A stretch of DNA of 9,256 nt from a bacterium (GTDB taxonomy: Bacteria > Verrucomicrobiota > Verrucomicrobiia > Limisphaerales > UBA11358): assembly GCA_021781185.1 (NCBI GenBank), contig JAJXXI010000624.1, positions 1-9,256 on the forward strand, written 5' to 3'. The notes beneath the pieces were generated by a model. It saw nothing but the letters and a program-made list of their open reading frames with translations. It ran no database searches and was not told where the DNA came from. Below, one piece after another: positions 1-6,338 of the stretch (positions within the stretch are counted from its first letter, which is position 1; every line of letters starts with the position of its first letter). The translations under genes were made by a program, and so were the position numbers.

Positions 1-857
1 TCAAGGCCACCAAAAACCTCGCCAGGGAATTTCCCGGCCGTGTTTTGGATTCGCCCATCAGCGAGGACGCCATGGTCGGGCTCGCCGTCGGTGCGGCCAT
101 TGAAGGCATGCGGCCGATTGTGGAAATGCAGTTTGCCGATTTCTCCACCGTGGGGTTCAACCAGGTGGTCAACCAGGCGGCCACGCTGTTCTGGCGCACG
201 AATGTGTCCTGTCCGATCACCGTGCGGCTGCCGTTCGGCGGCACATCCGGCAGCGGGCCGTTCCACAGCCAGTGCCTCGAGGCGATATACGCGCATTATC
301 CCGGCATCGTGGTGGTGACGCCGGCGACCGTGGCCGACGCCTATGCCATGCTGCTGGCGGCGGTGGCGACGGATGACCCGGTGATTTTCTGCGAGCACAA
401 ACTGCTTTATTACCATCTCAAGGAGGAACGCCTGCCCAGCGAGGCGCTGCCCATTGGCAAGGCCCGCATCCACCGCGAGGGCCGCGATCTCACCATCGTG
501 ACTTACAGCGCCATGGTGCATGAAGCCGTGGCCGCCGCCAACGAACTGGCGACCGAGGGGTGGGAGATTGAAGTCGTGGACTTGCGTTCCATCAAGCCGC
601 TGGACACCGATACCGTCATGGCCAGCGTCGCGCGCACCGGCCGGCTGTTGTGCGTTGGCGAAGCGTGGCCGTGGGGCGGGGTGACGGCCGAGGTCATCGC
701 CCGCGTCACGGCAGAAGGCTACGGACTGCTGGATGCGCCGCCACAGCGTCTCAACGCCAAGGACACACCGGTGCCGTATCATCCCAACCTTTGGGCGGCG
801 CACCGTCCAACCTCCCGCAGTGTCGCGGCGGCGGCGAGAAGCCTTTTGCGTCAATGA
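1..857 (+). CDS. 2-oxo acid dehydrogenase E1 component, beta subunit (3' part; start lies outside the window)
   Basis: This is the beta chain of a thiamine-diphosphate-dependent E1 enzyme (pyruvate or branched-chain 2-oxo acid dehydrogenase type), which decarboxylates a 2-oxo acid and passes the acyl group to the lipoyl arm of E2 in the cytoplasm. Codons begin at base 3 and run open to a TGA at 855-857, giving 285 visible residues. By comparison with Bacillus PdhB (about 325 residues) roughly 40 N-terminal residues are missing. The family signatures are clear: SPISED with the glutamate (codon 63-65) expected to contact the cofactor aminopyrimidine, GLAVGAA, RLPFGG, and FHSQ with the active-site-region histidine (codon 264-266), then the C-terminal transketolase-like domain with VDLRSIKPLD and the GEAW segment. 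The E2 gene follows 103 bp downstream on the same strand. The family is sure; the substrate (pyruvate, branched-chain oxo acids or acetoin) cannot be settled from this part. Confidence 0.93.
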   Translation, partial: KATKNLAREFPGRVLDSPISEDAMVGLAVGAAIEGMRPIVEMQFADFSTVGFNQVVNQAATLFWRTNVSCPITVRLPFGGTSGSGPFHSQCLEAIYAHYPGIVVVTPATVADAYAMLLAAVATDDPVIFCEHKLLYYHLKEERLPSEALPIGKARIHREGRDLTIVTYSAMVHEAVAAANELATEGWEIEVVDLRSIKPLDTDTVMASVARTGRLLCVGEAWPWGGVTAEVIARVTAEGYGLLDAPPQRLNAKDTPVPYHPNLWAAHRPTSRSVAAAARSLLRQ

Positions 858-960
858 AGCCAATGGAAAATGTAAAACTACCGGGTGAAAAGTCCGGAGC
901 CCGGGCGCGGTGGTTTGGGCGCGGGTTTTGCCTTTTCGTTTTTAAATTTTAATTCGAGCC

Positions 961-2145
961 ATGCAAATTCCCATCATCATGCCGCAGCTCGGTGAGTCCA
1001 TCGCCGAGGCCGCCGTCATCAGCTTTCTCGTCAACCCGGGCGACCGCATTGAGGCCGGCCAGGATTTGATCGAAGTGGAAACCAACAAGGCCACCATGAC
1101 GGTGACGGCGCCCTGTGACGGCAGCATCATGGCTTTTTCCGCGCAGCTCAATGAAAGCTACGTGGTGGGAGATGTGCTGGGGCAGATTGACACCACGCAG
1201 GAGGAAGCTGCGCGGGCCGGTCTGGATTTCGCTCCGTTGCCGAAGGCTTCCGACACCGAGCAGATCATCCGCACCAAAACGGGCGGTTCCCGCGTGGAAC
1301 CGACCATTCGCGGACTGCCTGTGCCCGCGAACGCCACGGGGGCCAGCTACATTTCGCCCCGGCTCAAGGCGCGCATGCACGAACTCGGCCTGAGTGCCGC
1401 AGACCTCGCCGGCATTGCCGGCAGCGGCGCGGCCGGCCGGGTGACGGTTGAAGATTTTGAGAAGTTCATGGCACAGTTGGATCAGCAGAAGCTCACCAAA
1501 GCCTCTTCGATGCGCGTGGCGGTGGCCGACGCGATGCGGCGGAGCTGGACGCGCCCGCTGGCCACGGTCGGTTTGCCGGTGGTGCTGGACGCGCTGCTGG
1601 CGCACCGGAAAAGCTGCGAGCCCAAGCCCGGCCCCGCGCTCTACGCCCTGCGGGCCCTGGCGTTGGCGCTGGCCGAAAACAGCGCGGTTGCCGGCCGTCT
1701 GGTTGGCTGCAACATCGTTCACCCATCCTCGATTGACGTTGGGTTCGCCGTGGAAGCTGAAGATGGCGTGCTGGTGCCGGTTCTGCGGGGAACGGATAAA
1801 AAGCCGTTGAAGGAATTGACCACCCGCTACAACGAACTCGTGGAACTGGCCCGCCAAAGAAAATTGCCGGGCGACGCCACGGGCGGGTCCGTGGCCACCG
1901 TCACGAACTTTGGCACGTTCGGTCTGATCTGGGCCACGCCGATTCCGTTGCCGGAACAGACGCTTGTGCTCGGCCTTGGCGCGGGCCGGCGGATGCCGCA
2001 TTGGGACGAGGCCAAGGGCCAGTTCGTGCCGGTGATGGAAGCCTACCTGACTTTGAGCTTTGACCATCGGGTGCTGGACGGCGGAGCTGCGGGCCGCCTG
2101 CTGCAACGGATTGGCATCCTGATGCAACAGCCGGGGAAGTTATAA
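961..2145 (+). CDS. Dihydrolipoamide acyltransferase, E2 component of a 2-oxo acid dehydrogenase complex
   Basis: E2 forms the core of the complex and transfers the acyl group from its lipoyl arm to coenzyme A. The 394 residues show the full domain order. Residues 1-78 are a biotinyl/lipoyl domain with the attachment lysine K43 in VETNKAT (ETDKA is more usual). A linker follows. Residues about 123-165 are a peripheral-subunit-binding domain (ISPRLKARMHELGL, GSGAAGRVTVEDF). From about residue 180 comes the acyltransferase domain, ending in SFDHRVLDGG with catalytic H369 and D373. There is only one lipoyl domain, and the length is slightly below the usual 400-430 because the linkers are short. 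The segment before the active site reads PIPLPEQTLVLGLG where most relatives have a form of INPPQ-AILG. The ATG at 961 is the natural start because the lipoyl domain begins at residue 2. No Shine-Dalgarno is seen; the leader is AT-rich. It is probably co-transcribed with the E1 beta gene upstream. Pyruvate versus branched-chain specificity is unresolved. Confidence 0.93.
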   Translation: MQIPIIMPQLGESIAEAAVISFLVNPGDRIEAGQDLIEVETNKATMTVTAPCDGSIMAFSAQLNESYVVGDVLGQIDTTQEEAARAGLDFAPLPKASDTEQIIRTKTGGSRVEPTIRGLPVPANATGASYISPRLKARMHELGLSAADLAGIAGSGAAGRVTVEDFEKFMAQLDQQKLTKASSMRVAVADAMRRSWTRPLATVGLPVVLDALLAHRKSCEPKPGPALYALRALALALAENSAVAGRLVGCNIVHPSSIDVGFAVEAEDGVLVPVLRGTDKKPLKELTTRYNELVELARQRKLPGDATGGSVATVTNFGTFGLIWATPIPLPEQTLVLGLGAGRRMPHWDEAKGQFVPVMEAYLTLSFDHRVLDGGAAGRLLQRIGILMQQPGKL

Positions 2146-2299
2146 ACCACGGCCCGGAGCGCTTACGCCGCCAAACCAACCAATCGCCGGCCGGCGCCAG
2201 TCCGCAGGATGATTTTCCTGCCTTGGCAGTGTCCCAACATTTCCGCGCTTGAAGTGTTGCCGATTACGGCATCGGTTGTCTGTTTCGGAAAGATCCGGT

Positions 2300-2746
2300 T
2301 CATCCTTCCCGCTTTTGAATCCGGCTGCGATTCGCGTGCGGAAATGCCACCGTGTCCAGTGAAAACAATCCGCCACCGGCAATCAAAAGCGTGACGTAGC
2401 CGGCCAGGTAGAGGAAAGGCAGCTCTCCGCCGCTCATCGCCGTTTTATGCACCATCAGGAAGGCGACAAACATGTCAATCACCAGCACGGCCGCCGCGAT
2501 GCGCGTGAACAAGCCGACGGCCAGCAGCAGCGATCCCAGCACCTCCGCGCAAATGACCAGCACCAGACTCGCTTCCTGTCCCAGTCCCAGCGGATCGGGA
2601 AAGGTATCAATGATTTCGTGGAAATGGGCGAACTTGTCCAGACCGTGATTAAACAGCATCGCCAGGCCAAACCACAAACGCGCCACCAGCAGGGCCATGC
2701 TGGTCAAATCCGAATCGTCCGAGGGGGTGAACAGCTTTTTGAACAT
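2300..2746 (-). CDS. DoxX family integral membrane protein
   Basis: This 148-residue protein has four predicted membrane helices, at about residues 17-32, 59-79, 83-101 and 109-127, the layout of the DoxX/SURF4-like family. Family landmarks are present: an HG-DK motif after helix 1 (residues 34-38), AEVLGSLLLAVGLFTRIAA spanning the second and third helices, and the closing GGGLFSLD at 124-131. DoxX proteins are poorly defined inner-membrane proteins, linked in some bacteria to quinone or thiosulfate oxidation and to thiol or oxidative stress, so no substrate is claimed. I chose the ATG at 2746; an in-frame TTG six bases upstream (2752) would add two residues. The gene lies downstream of the nitroreductase on the same strand, but a strong hairpin terminator sits between them, so it probably has its own promoter in the short stretch 2747-2785. 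It converges with the E2 gene across a 154-bp gap. Confidence 0.85.
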   Translation of the reverse strand: MFKKLFTPSDDSDLTSMALLVARLWFGLAMLFNHGLDKFAHFHEIIDTFPDPLGLGQEASLVLVICAEVLGSLLLAVGLFTRIAAAVLVIDMFVAFLMVHKTAMSGGELPFLYLAGYVTLLIAGGGLFSLDTVAFPHANRSRIQKREG

Positions 2747-2784
2747 GCTCAAACATTAGCAAACGCGCTTTTTCAGGCCAATTT

Positions 2785-2826
2785 AAAAAACAAACTTCTG
2801 CCGCAACTGGCGGCGGCAGAAGTTTG
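2785..2826 (-). terminator. Rho-independent terminator of the nitroreductase gene
   Basis: Read on the minus strand, a perfect 14-bp stem (arms 2813-2826 and 2791-2804, with a GC-rich apex and an 8-base loop at 2805-2812) is followed directly by a run of T residues (A2785-A2790 on the plus strand). It begins 20 bases after the nitroreductase stop codon. Stem, loop size and U-tract all fit an intrinsic terminator. It acts in the minus direction; on the plus strand the stem is not followed by T residues. It should separate nitroreductase transcription from the DoxX gene. Confidence 0.9.
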
Positions 2827-2846
2827 AACTGTGTCTGACGGCTGAC

Positions 2847-3497
2847 TCAAATCACCTTCACCAGTTCAGCCGCTTCATAGCGGATTTTGGCGAGAGCAGC
2901 GTATTTGTCATTCGCGGCGCGATAACCCAGGGCCAGGGCGACAACCGTCTTGTAGCCGGTGCCGCTCAGCCCGAGAATCTTGTCGTATTCAACCGGGTTG
3001 ATGCCTTCCATCGGACAGGCGTCCACGCCCAGCAACGCGGCGGCGGTCATCAGGTTGCCCAGTGCGATGTAGCTCTGGCGCGCGGCCCATTCGTGGGCGG
3101 TTTTCCCGCGCGGGCCGTTGACGATGTCACTCAGCATCATGCCGCGATACGTCGCCAGCGATTCAGCCGGGATGCCGCGAACCGCGCTGGAGCGCTGAAT
3201 GAGGCGGTCCACATCCGCTTCCTTCATTTCCGTGCGGGCGGTGAACACGACGAAATGCGAGCAATCCGCGACCTGCCTCTGGCCCCAGGAATGCGGCACC
3301 AGCGCCTCGCGCTTCGTGGCGTCCTGCACCATCAGGAAGTGATACGGCTGCAGGCCGTAGGAAGTCGGGGTCAGCACCAGCGTCTGTTCCAGCGCGGACC
3401 AGATGTCGGCGGGGATTTTTTTTGCGGCATCAAAAACCTTGGTGGCGTAGCGCCATTGCATTGCATCGAGGAGTTGTTGGGTGGATATGTGGCTCAT
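2847..3497 (-). CDS. NfsB-like nitroreductase, FMN-dependent NAD(P)H oxidoreductase
   Basis: This 216-residue protein aligns from end to end with the E. coli NfsB type of nitroreductase (217 residues), homodimeric cytoplasmic flavoenzymes that reduce nitro compounds, quinones or similar acceptors with NAD(P)H. FMN-binding landmarks are RYATKVFD at residues 16-23 (NfsB has RHSTKAFD), TPTSYGLQPYHF at 43-54 (NfsB SPSSTNSQPWHF), ACPMEGINP in the place of NfsB AVPIEGFDA, and a C-terminal basic stretch LAKIRY. The ATG at 3497 gives the same N-terminus as relatives. A run of eight adenines covers codons 26-28 on the coding strand (3416-3423). An intrinsic terminator follows the stop codon. The gene is divergent from the GNAT-like gene; 90 bases separate the two starts. 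On the minus strand a TATTAT box at 3504-3509 lies so close to the ATG that the mRNA could be leaderless. The physiological substrate cannot be predicted. Confidence 0.9.
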   Translation of the reverse strand: MSHISTQQLLDAMQWRYATKVFDAAKKIPADIWSALEQTLVLTPTSYGLQPYHFLMVQDATKREALVPHSWGQRQVADCSHFVVFTARTEMKEADVDRLIQRSSAVRGIPAESLATYRGMMLSDIVNGPRGKTAHEWAARQSYIALGNLMTAAALLGVDACPMEGINPVEYDKILGLSGTGYKTVVALALGYRAANDKYAALAKIRYEAAELVKVI

Positions 3498-3502
3498 AGT
3501 TT

Positions 3503-3508
3503 TATAAT
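3503..3508 (+). promoter_or_regulatory. Possible -10 box (TATAAT) in the divergent spacer
   Basis: A perfect TATAAT lies in the 90-bp spacer between the divergent nitroreductase and GNAT-like genes and would start a transcript with a leader of about 70 bases for the GNAT-like gene. No good -35 box is found at 16-18 bp; TTGGGT at 3477-3482 is 20 bp upstream. The overlapping complement also supplies a TATTAT for the nitroreductase, so one AT-rich patch may serve both directions. This is a sequence match only, and sigma preferences in this phylum may differ. Confidence 0.3.
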
Positions 3509-3587
3509 AGACGGCGCAAAATTACACAGCGCGGCGGAAATGCAAATTTTTCTTCGCCCCGGCAAAATTTCCGACAGAATTCCCCCC

Positions 3588-4199
3588 ATGCTTCCATTGC
3601 ACACCCGTCGCGCCACCGTGGACGATTTGCCCGCGCTGAGGTCGCTCTGGACGGCGGCGGGATTGCCGGCGGATGATTTGGAATCCCGCCTCACCGAATT
3701 TCAGATTGTCGAGTCGCACGGCGCCTTCGCCGGAGCGATGGGTGTGCAGATCGTTCGGCAACATGTGCGGTTTCACAGCGAGGATTATGTTGATTTTTCG
3801 ATTGCCGACGCGGCGCGGGAATTGTTTTGGGAGCGAATCCAGAAGCTGGCCGCCAACCATGGCGTGTTCCGCGTCTGGACGCAGGAGGCCTCGCCCTTCT
3901 GGACCCGCTGGGGCTTTCAGCCGGCGGATGCCGAACGGCTGGCCCGCCTGCCGGATGAATGGAAAGGATTTGAAGGTCGCTGGCTCACGCTGGAGCTGAA
4001 AAATGAAGAAGCCATTAACGATGCCCTGACCCGGCAGTTTGCCGGCTTTATGGATGGTGAAAAAAAACAAACCGCACAGGTCGCCGATCGGGCCCGCCGG
4101 CTCAAGCTGTTCATCACCGTTGCCGGTTTTGCGTTTTTCTTCCTCTGCGTCGCCATCGCCGTCTGGCTGCTGTTACATCATCCAATTGCCATGCCTTGA
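3588..4199 (+). CDS. GNAT-like protein with a C-terminal membrane anchor
   Basis: The 203-residue product begins with a segment typical of GNAT acetyltransferases (RRATVDDLPALRSLW, residues 7-21). An alpha/beta region follows that includes WTQEASPFWTRWGFQPADAE, the fold end where GNAT proteins carry an aromatic residue and GF. The usual acetyl-CoA pyrophosphate loop (Q/R-x-x-G-x-G/A) is not evident in the expected helix region (about residues 68-90), so catalysis is doubtful. Residues about 140-171 form a charged linker and 174-196 form one hydrophobic helix followed by a short tail, so the domain is probably tethered to the cytoplasmic face of the membrane. An in-frame ATG at 3540 would add 16 residues; 3588 is preferred because the GNAT strand then starts near residue 5. 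Neither start has a clear Shine-Dalgarno. A run of eight adenines (4060-4067) lies just before the anchor. It ends 29 bases from the convergent lipA stop. The CDS is secure; the function is not. Confidence 0.78.
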   Translation: MLPLHTRRATVDDLPALRSLWTAAGLPADDLESRLTEFQIVESHGAFAGAMGVQIVRQHVRFHSEDYVDFSIADAARELFWERIQKLAANHGVFRVWTQEASPFWTRWGFQPADAERLARLPDEWKGFEGRWLTLELKNEEAINDALTRQFAGFMDGEKKQTAQVADRARRLKLFITVAGFAFFFLCVAIAVWLLLHHPIAMP

Positions 4200-4228
4200 C
4201 CGGCGGCATCCGGCAACGGCGCGCGGCT

Positions 4229-5122
4229 TCAGCCGTGTGCCGGCGGCGCGTTGAACTCGTCCGCGTGATACGAACTGCGCACCATTGGTCCGCTGGCGAC
4301 ATGAACAAACCCCAGGGTCTCCGCGCGCAACTTGAATTTGGCGAATTGCTCTGGCGAGACAAACTCCACCATCGGCAGATGCTTCAGCGTGGGCTGCAAA
4401 TACTGGCCGAGCGTGAGAATGTCGCACCCGGCGGCGCGCAAATCCTGCATGGCCGTCAGCACTTCCGTTTCCGTTTCACCCAGACCCAGCATCATTCCGG
4501 ATTTGGTGTAGATGGAATTGCCGCGTTTGTCTTTCACCTTTTTCAAAACGCTCAGGGAACGGTCGTAAGTGGCACGGTGCCGCACACTGGGCGTCAGCCG
4601 GCGGACGGTTTCCAGGTTGTGATTGAAAATCTGCGGGCGGGCGGCGAGCACGGCCTCAATCGAGGCGTCACTGTCCTGAAAATCCGGCACCAGCACTTCA
4701 ATCACAATGCCGGGATTCAGTTGGCGGACCGCCTCAATCGTCTGGCGGAAATGTTCCGCACCGCCGTCGGCCACATCGTCCCGCGCCACGGCGGTGATGA
4801 CCACATGCTTCAACTTCATCCGTCGCGTCGCCTCGGCCACGCGCATTGGTTCGTCGGCTTCGAGCGGCAGCGGCTTGGCCGTGGCCACGGCGCAGAAGCC
4901 GCAGGCGCGCGTGCAGCGGTCGCCGGCAATCATGAAGGTGGCCGTGCCTTTGCTCCAGCATTCCCAATGGTTCGGGCATTTGGCGCTCTCGCAAACGGTG
5001 TGCAGCTTGAGTTCGCCAAGCAAATTGCGCGTCTGCGCAAAGCTGTCGGAGGTGGGCAGTTTGATGCGCAGCCATTCTGGCAGACGCGGGCGCGGTTTGA
5101 ATTCAGTGGTTGTCATTGCCAT
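4229..5122 (-). CDS. lipA: Lipoyl synthase (radical SAM)
   Basis: LipA inserts two sulfur atoms into protein-bound octanoyl groups, making the lipoyl cofactor used by E2 proteins and GcvH. The 297-residue product has both iron-sulfur cluster motifs: the auxiliary cluster CX4CX5C at C44, C49 and C55 (CESAKCPNHWEC), and the radical SAM CX3CX2C at C70, C74 and C77 (CTRACGFC). The C-terminal RSSYHADE (282-289) supplies the serine ligand of the auxiliary cluster. Other family segments are VARDDVADGGA, NHNLETV, YTKSGMMLGLGE and LTLGQYLQPT. Length matches the family. ATG at 5122 was chosen; TTG at 5125 and ATG at 5116 are nearby alternatives, and no Shine-Dalgarno separates them. It lies 37 bases downstream of thiG on the same strand, probably in one operon. 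Both enzymes do sulfur chemistry, and the product is needed by the E2 protein at the left of this window. No lipB or lplA is visible here. Confidence 0.97.
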   Translation of the reverse strand: MAMTTTEFKPRPRLPEWLRIKLPTSDSFAQTRNLLGELKLHTVCESAKCPNHWECWSKGTATFMIAGDRCTRACGFCAVATAKPLPLEADEPMRVAEATRRMKLKHVVITAVARDDVADGGAEHFRQTIEAVRQLNPGIVIEVLVPDFQDSDASIEAVLAARPQIFNHNLETVRRLTPSVRHRATYDRSLSVLKKVKDKRGNSIYTKSGMMLGLGETETEVLTAMQDLRAAGCDILTLGQYLQPTLKHLPMVEFVSPEQFAKFKLRAETLGFVHVASGPMVRSSYHADEFNAPPAHG

Positions 5123-5159
5123 CAATAATGTTTTTCGCCGGGCTCATCCGGGATTGGAA

Positions 5160-5948
5160 TCAGTCCAAGAAACCTGTCAACGGGCTGGTGGCGCTGGCGG
5201 TTTCACTGGTGGCGCCCAGGCCGCTTTCAAAGGCGCTGCGCCCGGCTTCCACGGCCATTTTAAAGGCACCGCCCATGCGGTTGGGATCGTTCGCCACGGC
5301 GATGGCGGTGTTCACCAGCACGGCGTCCGCGCCCAGTTCCATGGCTTCCGCCGCGTGACTCGGAGCGCCCAGGCCGGCATCCACCACGACCGGCACGATT
5401 GCCTGTTCGATGATGATGCGGATCTGGTCGCGCGTCTGAATGCCGCGGTTCGAGCCGATGGGCGACCCGAGCGGCATCACCGTCGCGCAGCCGATTTCTT
5501 GCAGGCGTTTCGCCAGCACCGGATCCGCGTTGATATACGGCAGCACGGTGAAACCTTCCTGCACGAGAATTTCCGCTGCCTTGAAGGTTTCAATCGGGTC
5601 CGGCAGCAGGTAGCGCGGGTCGGGATGAATTTCCAGTTTCACCCATTTCGGCAGGCCGGCGGCGGCGGCGAGGCGCGCGAGGCGGACGGCTTCCCCGGCA
5701 TTCATCGCGCCGCTGGTGTTGGGCAACAACAGGTATTTTTTCGGGTCAATAAATTCCAGGATGTTGGCGAAGGGATCTTTCTGCCCGCTCAAATCCGCGC
5801 GGCGCAGGGCCACGGTGACCATCTCGGTGCCGCTGGCGGACAGGGCATCGCGCATGGCTTCCGGAGATGAAAATTTTCCCGTGCCGAGAATCAATCGGGA
5901 ACGAAACTCGCGGCCGGCAATGGTCAACGTTTTTGGTGCAAACGACAT
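5160..5948 (-). CDS. thiG: Thiazole synthase
   Basis: ThiG condenses 1-deoxy-D-xylulose 5-phosphate, dehydroglycine and sulfur from ThiS thiocarboxylate to form the thiazole phosphate half of thiamine. The 262-residue TIM-barrel protein is full length. The family motifs are [10 protein letters not shown] (17-26), LPNTSGA (75-81), [16 protein letters not shown] with K104 as the Schiff-base lysine, [13 protein letters not shown] and [20 protein letters not shown], the last forming the phosphate-binding end of the barrel. ATG at 5948 is a good start because the first beta strand follows at once. lipA follows after 37 bases. Unlike many thi clusters, no recognisable thiS, thiH, thiO or thiE lies beside it, and I found no THI-box (TPP riboswitch) core such as CTGAGA on the minus strand upstream. 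The sulfur carrier and the other thiamine genes are therefore expected elsewhere in the genome. Confidence 0.97.
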   Translation of the reverse strand: MSFAPKTLTIAGREFRSRLILGTGKFSSPEAMRDALSASGTEMVTVALRRADLSGQKDPFANILEFIDPKKYLLLPNTSGAMNAGEAVRLARLAAAAGLPKWVKLEIHPDPRYLLPDPIETFKAAEILVQEGFTVLPYINADPVLAKRLQEIGCATVMPLGSPIGSNRGIQTRDQIRIIIEQAIVPVVVDAGLGAPSHAAEAMELGADAVLVNTAIAVANDPNRMGGAFKMAVEAGRSAFESGLGATSETASATSPLTGFLD

Positions 5949-6338
5949 TCCGGCAAAAATATCAATTCGCCGCGCAGTGTCGAGGCGACAGTGCCGGCAG
6001 AGACAGTTTCAATTCCGCAGGCTGAAGACGGAGCTCACATCCACCGGCGGGTTTTGGCGATGAGGTGGATGAGGACGATTTCGCCATTTGTGATGGCGGC
6101 AACGATGCCGAGGCTGATGACGGCCCAATTGCCCGCGTTGAATGCAAGCAGGGCGAGGGGCCGAGCAGCAGGCGCGGCGTGGCCAATGCGAATGGAAGTT
6201 GACGTTTCAAGTGGTCGGCTTGCCAACCTGCCGGTTTTGGCCACGGGTTCACAAGCGGCGAAAATGGCGTGGGCAACGACCGGTTGAGGGCGGTTGAATT
6301 TGCTTTCGTCCGTGCGTGCTGTTTGTTAGAAAAACCCC
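5949..6338. other. 390-bp spacer between divergent thiG and the unknown membrane-protein gene
   Basis: This stretch separates the thiG start from the GTG start at 6339. It should hold the promoters of both transcription units, but I see no consensus pair I would defend. Just upstream of thiG, on the minus strand, an AT-rich patch (TGATATTTTT, about 5954-5963) could belong to its promoter. No tRNA, TPP riboswitch or tandem repeat is visible. The only coding candidate is the small minus-strand ORF at 6035-6244, listed separately. Confidence 0.5.
6035..6244 (-). CDS. Possible small membrane protein, unknown
   Basis: This 69-residue reading frame starts at a GTG. I do not recognise it. The first half (residues 1-28) looks composition-driven. 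Residues about 29-60 are strongly hydrophobic (LALLAFNAGNWAVISLGIVA, then IVLIHLIA) and could form one or two membrane segments before a basic tail, KTRRWM. Codons in this second half favour C-ending forms (ATC, GTC, CTC, GCC), as the neighbouring genes do, which suggests a real or formerly real gene. The position, just upstream of thiG on the same strand, made me test it as thiS. The GEIVLIHLIA segment faintly recalls the ThiS C-terminus, but there is no terminal Gly-Gly and the N-terminal half does not fit. The start could lie elsewhere in the frame, which is open back to about 6320. It may also be a chance frame. Confidence 0.3.
   Translation of the reverse strand: MAKTGRLASRPLETSTSIRIGHAAPAARPLALLAFNAGNWAVISLGIVAAITNGEIVLIHLIAKTRRWM

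Noticed and set aside
881..904. CCGGG/CCCGG inverted repeat between the E1 beta and E2 genes
   Set aside because: A 5-bp stem with a 14-base loop is weak, and the T-rich stretch lies too far downstream for a terminator.
949..2127. Long minus-strand reading frame of 392 codons opposite the E2 gene
   Set aside because: It mirrors the E2 frame almost exactly, is rich in His, Arg, Gln and Gly as expected from the antisense of GC-rich codons, and matches no family; the plus strand encodes an unmistakable E2 protein.
2185..2196. Perfect palindrome CGCCGGCCGGCG in the gap between E2 and DoxX
   Set aside because: It has no loop, no U-tract and no second copy nearby; such palindromes arise easily in GC-rich DNA.
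2204..2221. Hairpin GCAGGA-(6)-TCCTGC in the convergent gap 2146-2299
   Set aside because: The 6-bp stem is modest and is not followed by a T-run on either strand, so I do not call it a terminator.
3093..3587. Upstream extension of the GNAT-like frame, open from 3093
   Set aside because: Most of it is antisense to the nitroreductase gene and has shadow-like composition; the GNAT fold begins only after 3588.
4196..5128. Plus-strand frame of 310 codons across lipA, and the similar one at 4707-5870 across lipA and thiG
   Set aside because: Both are antisense shadows of genes with complete motif sets; their His/Arg/Gly-rich products resemble no protein.
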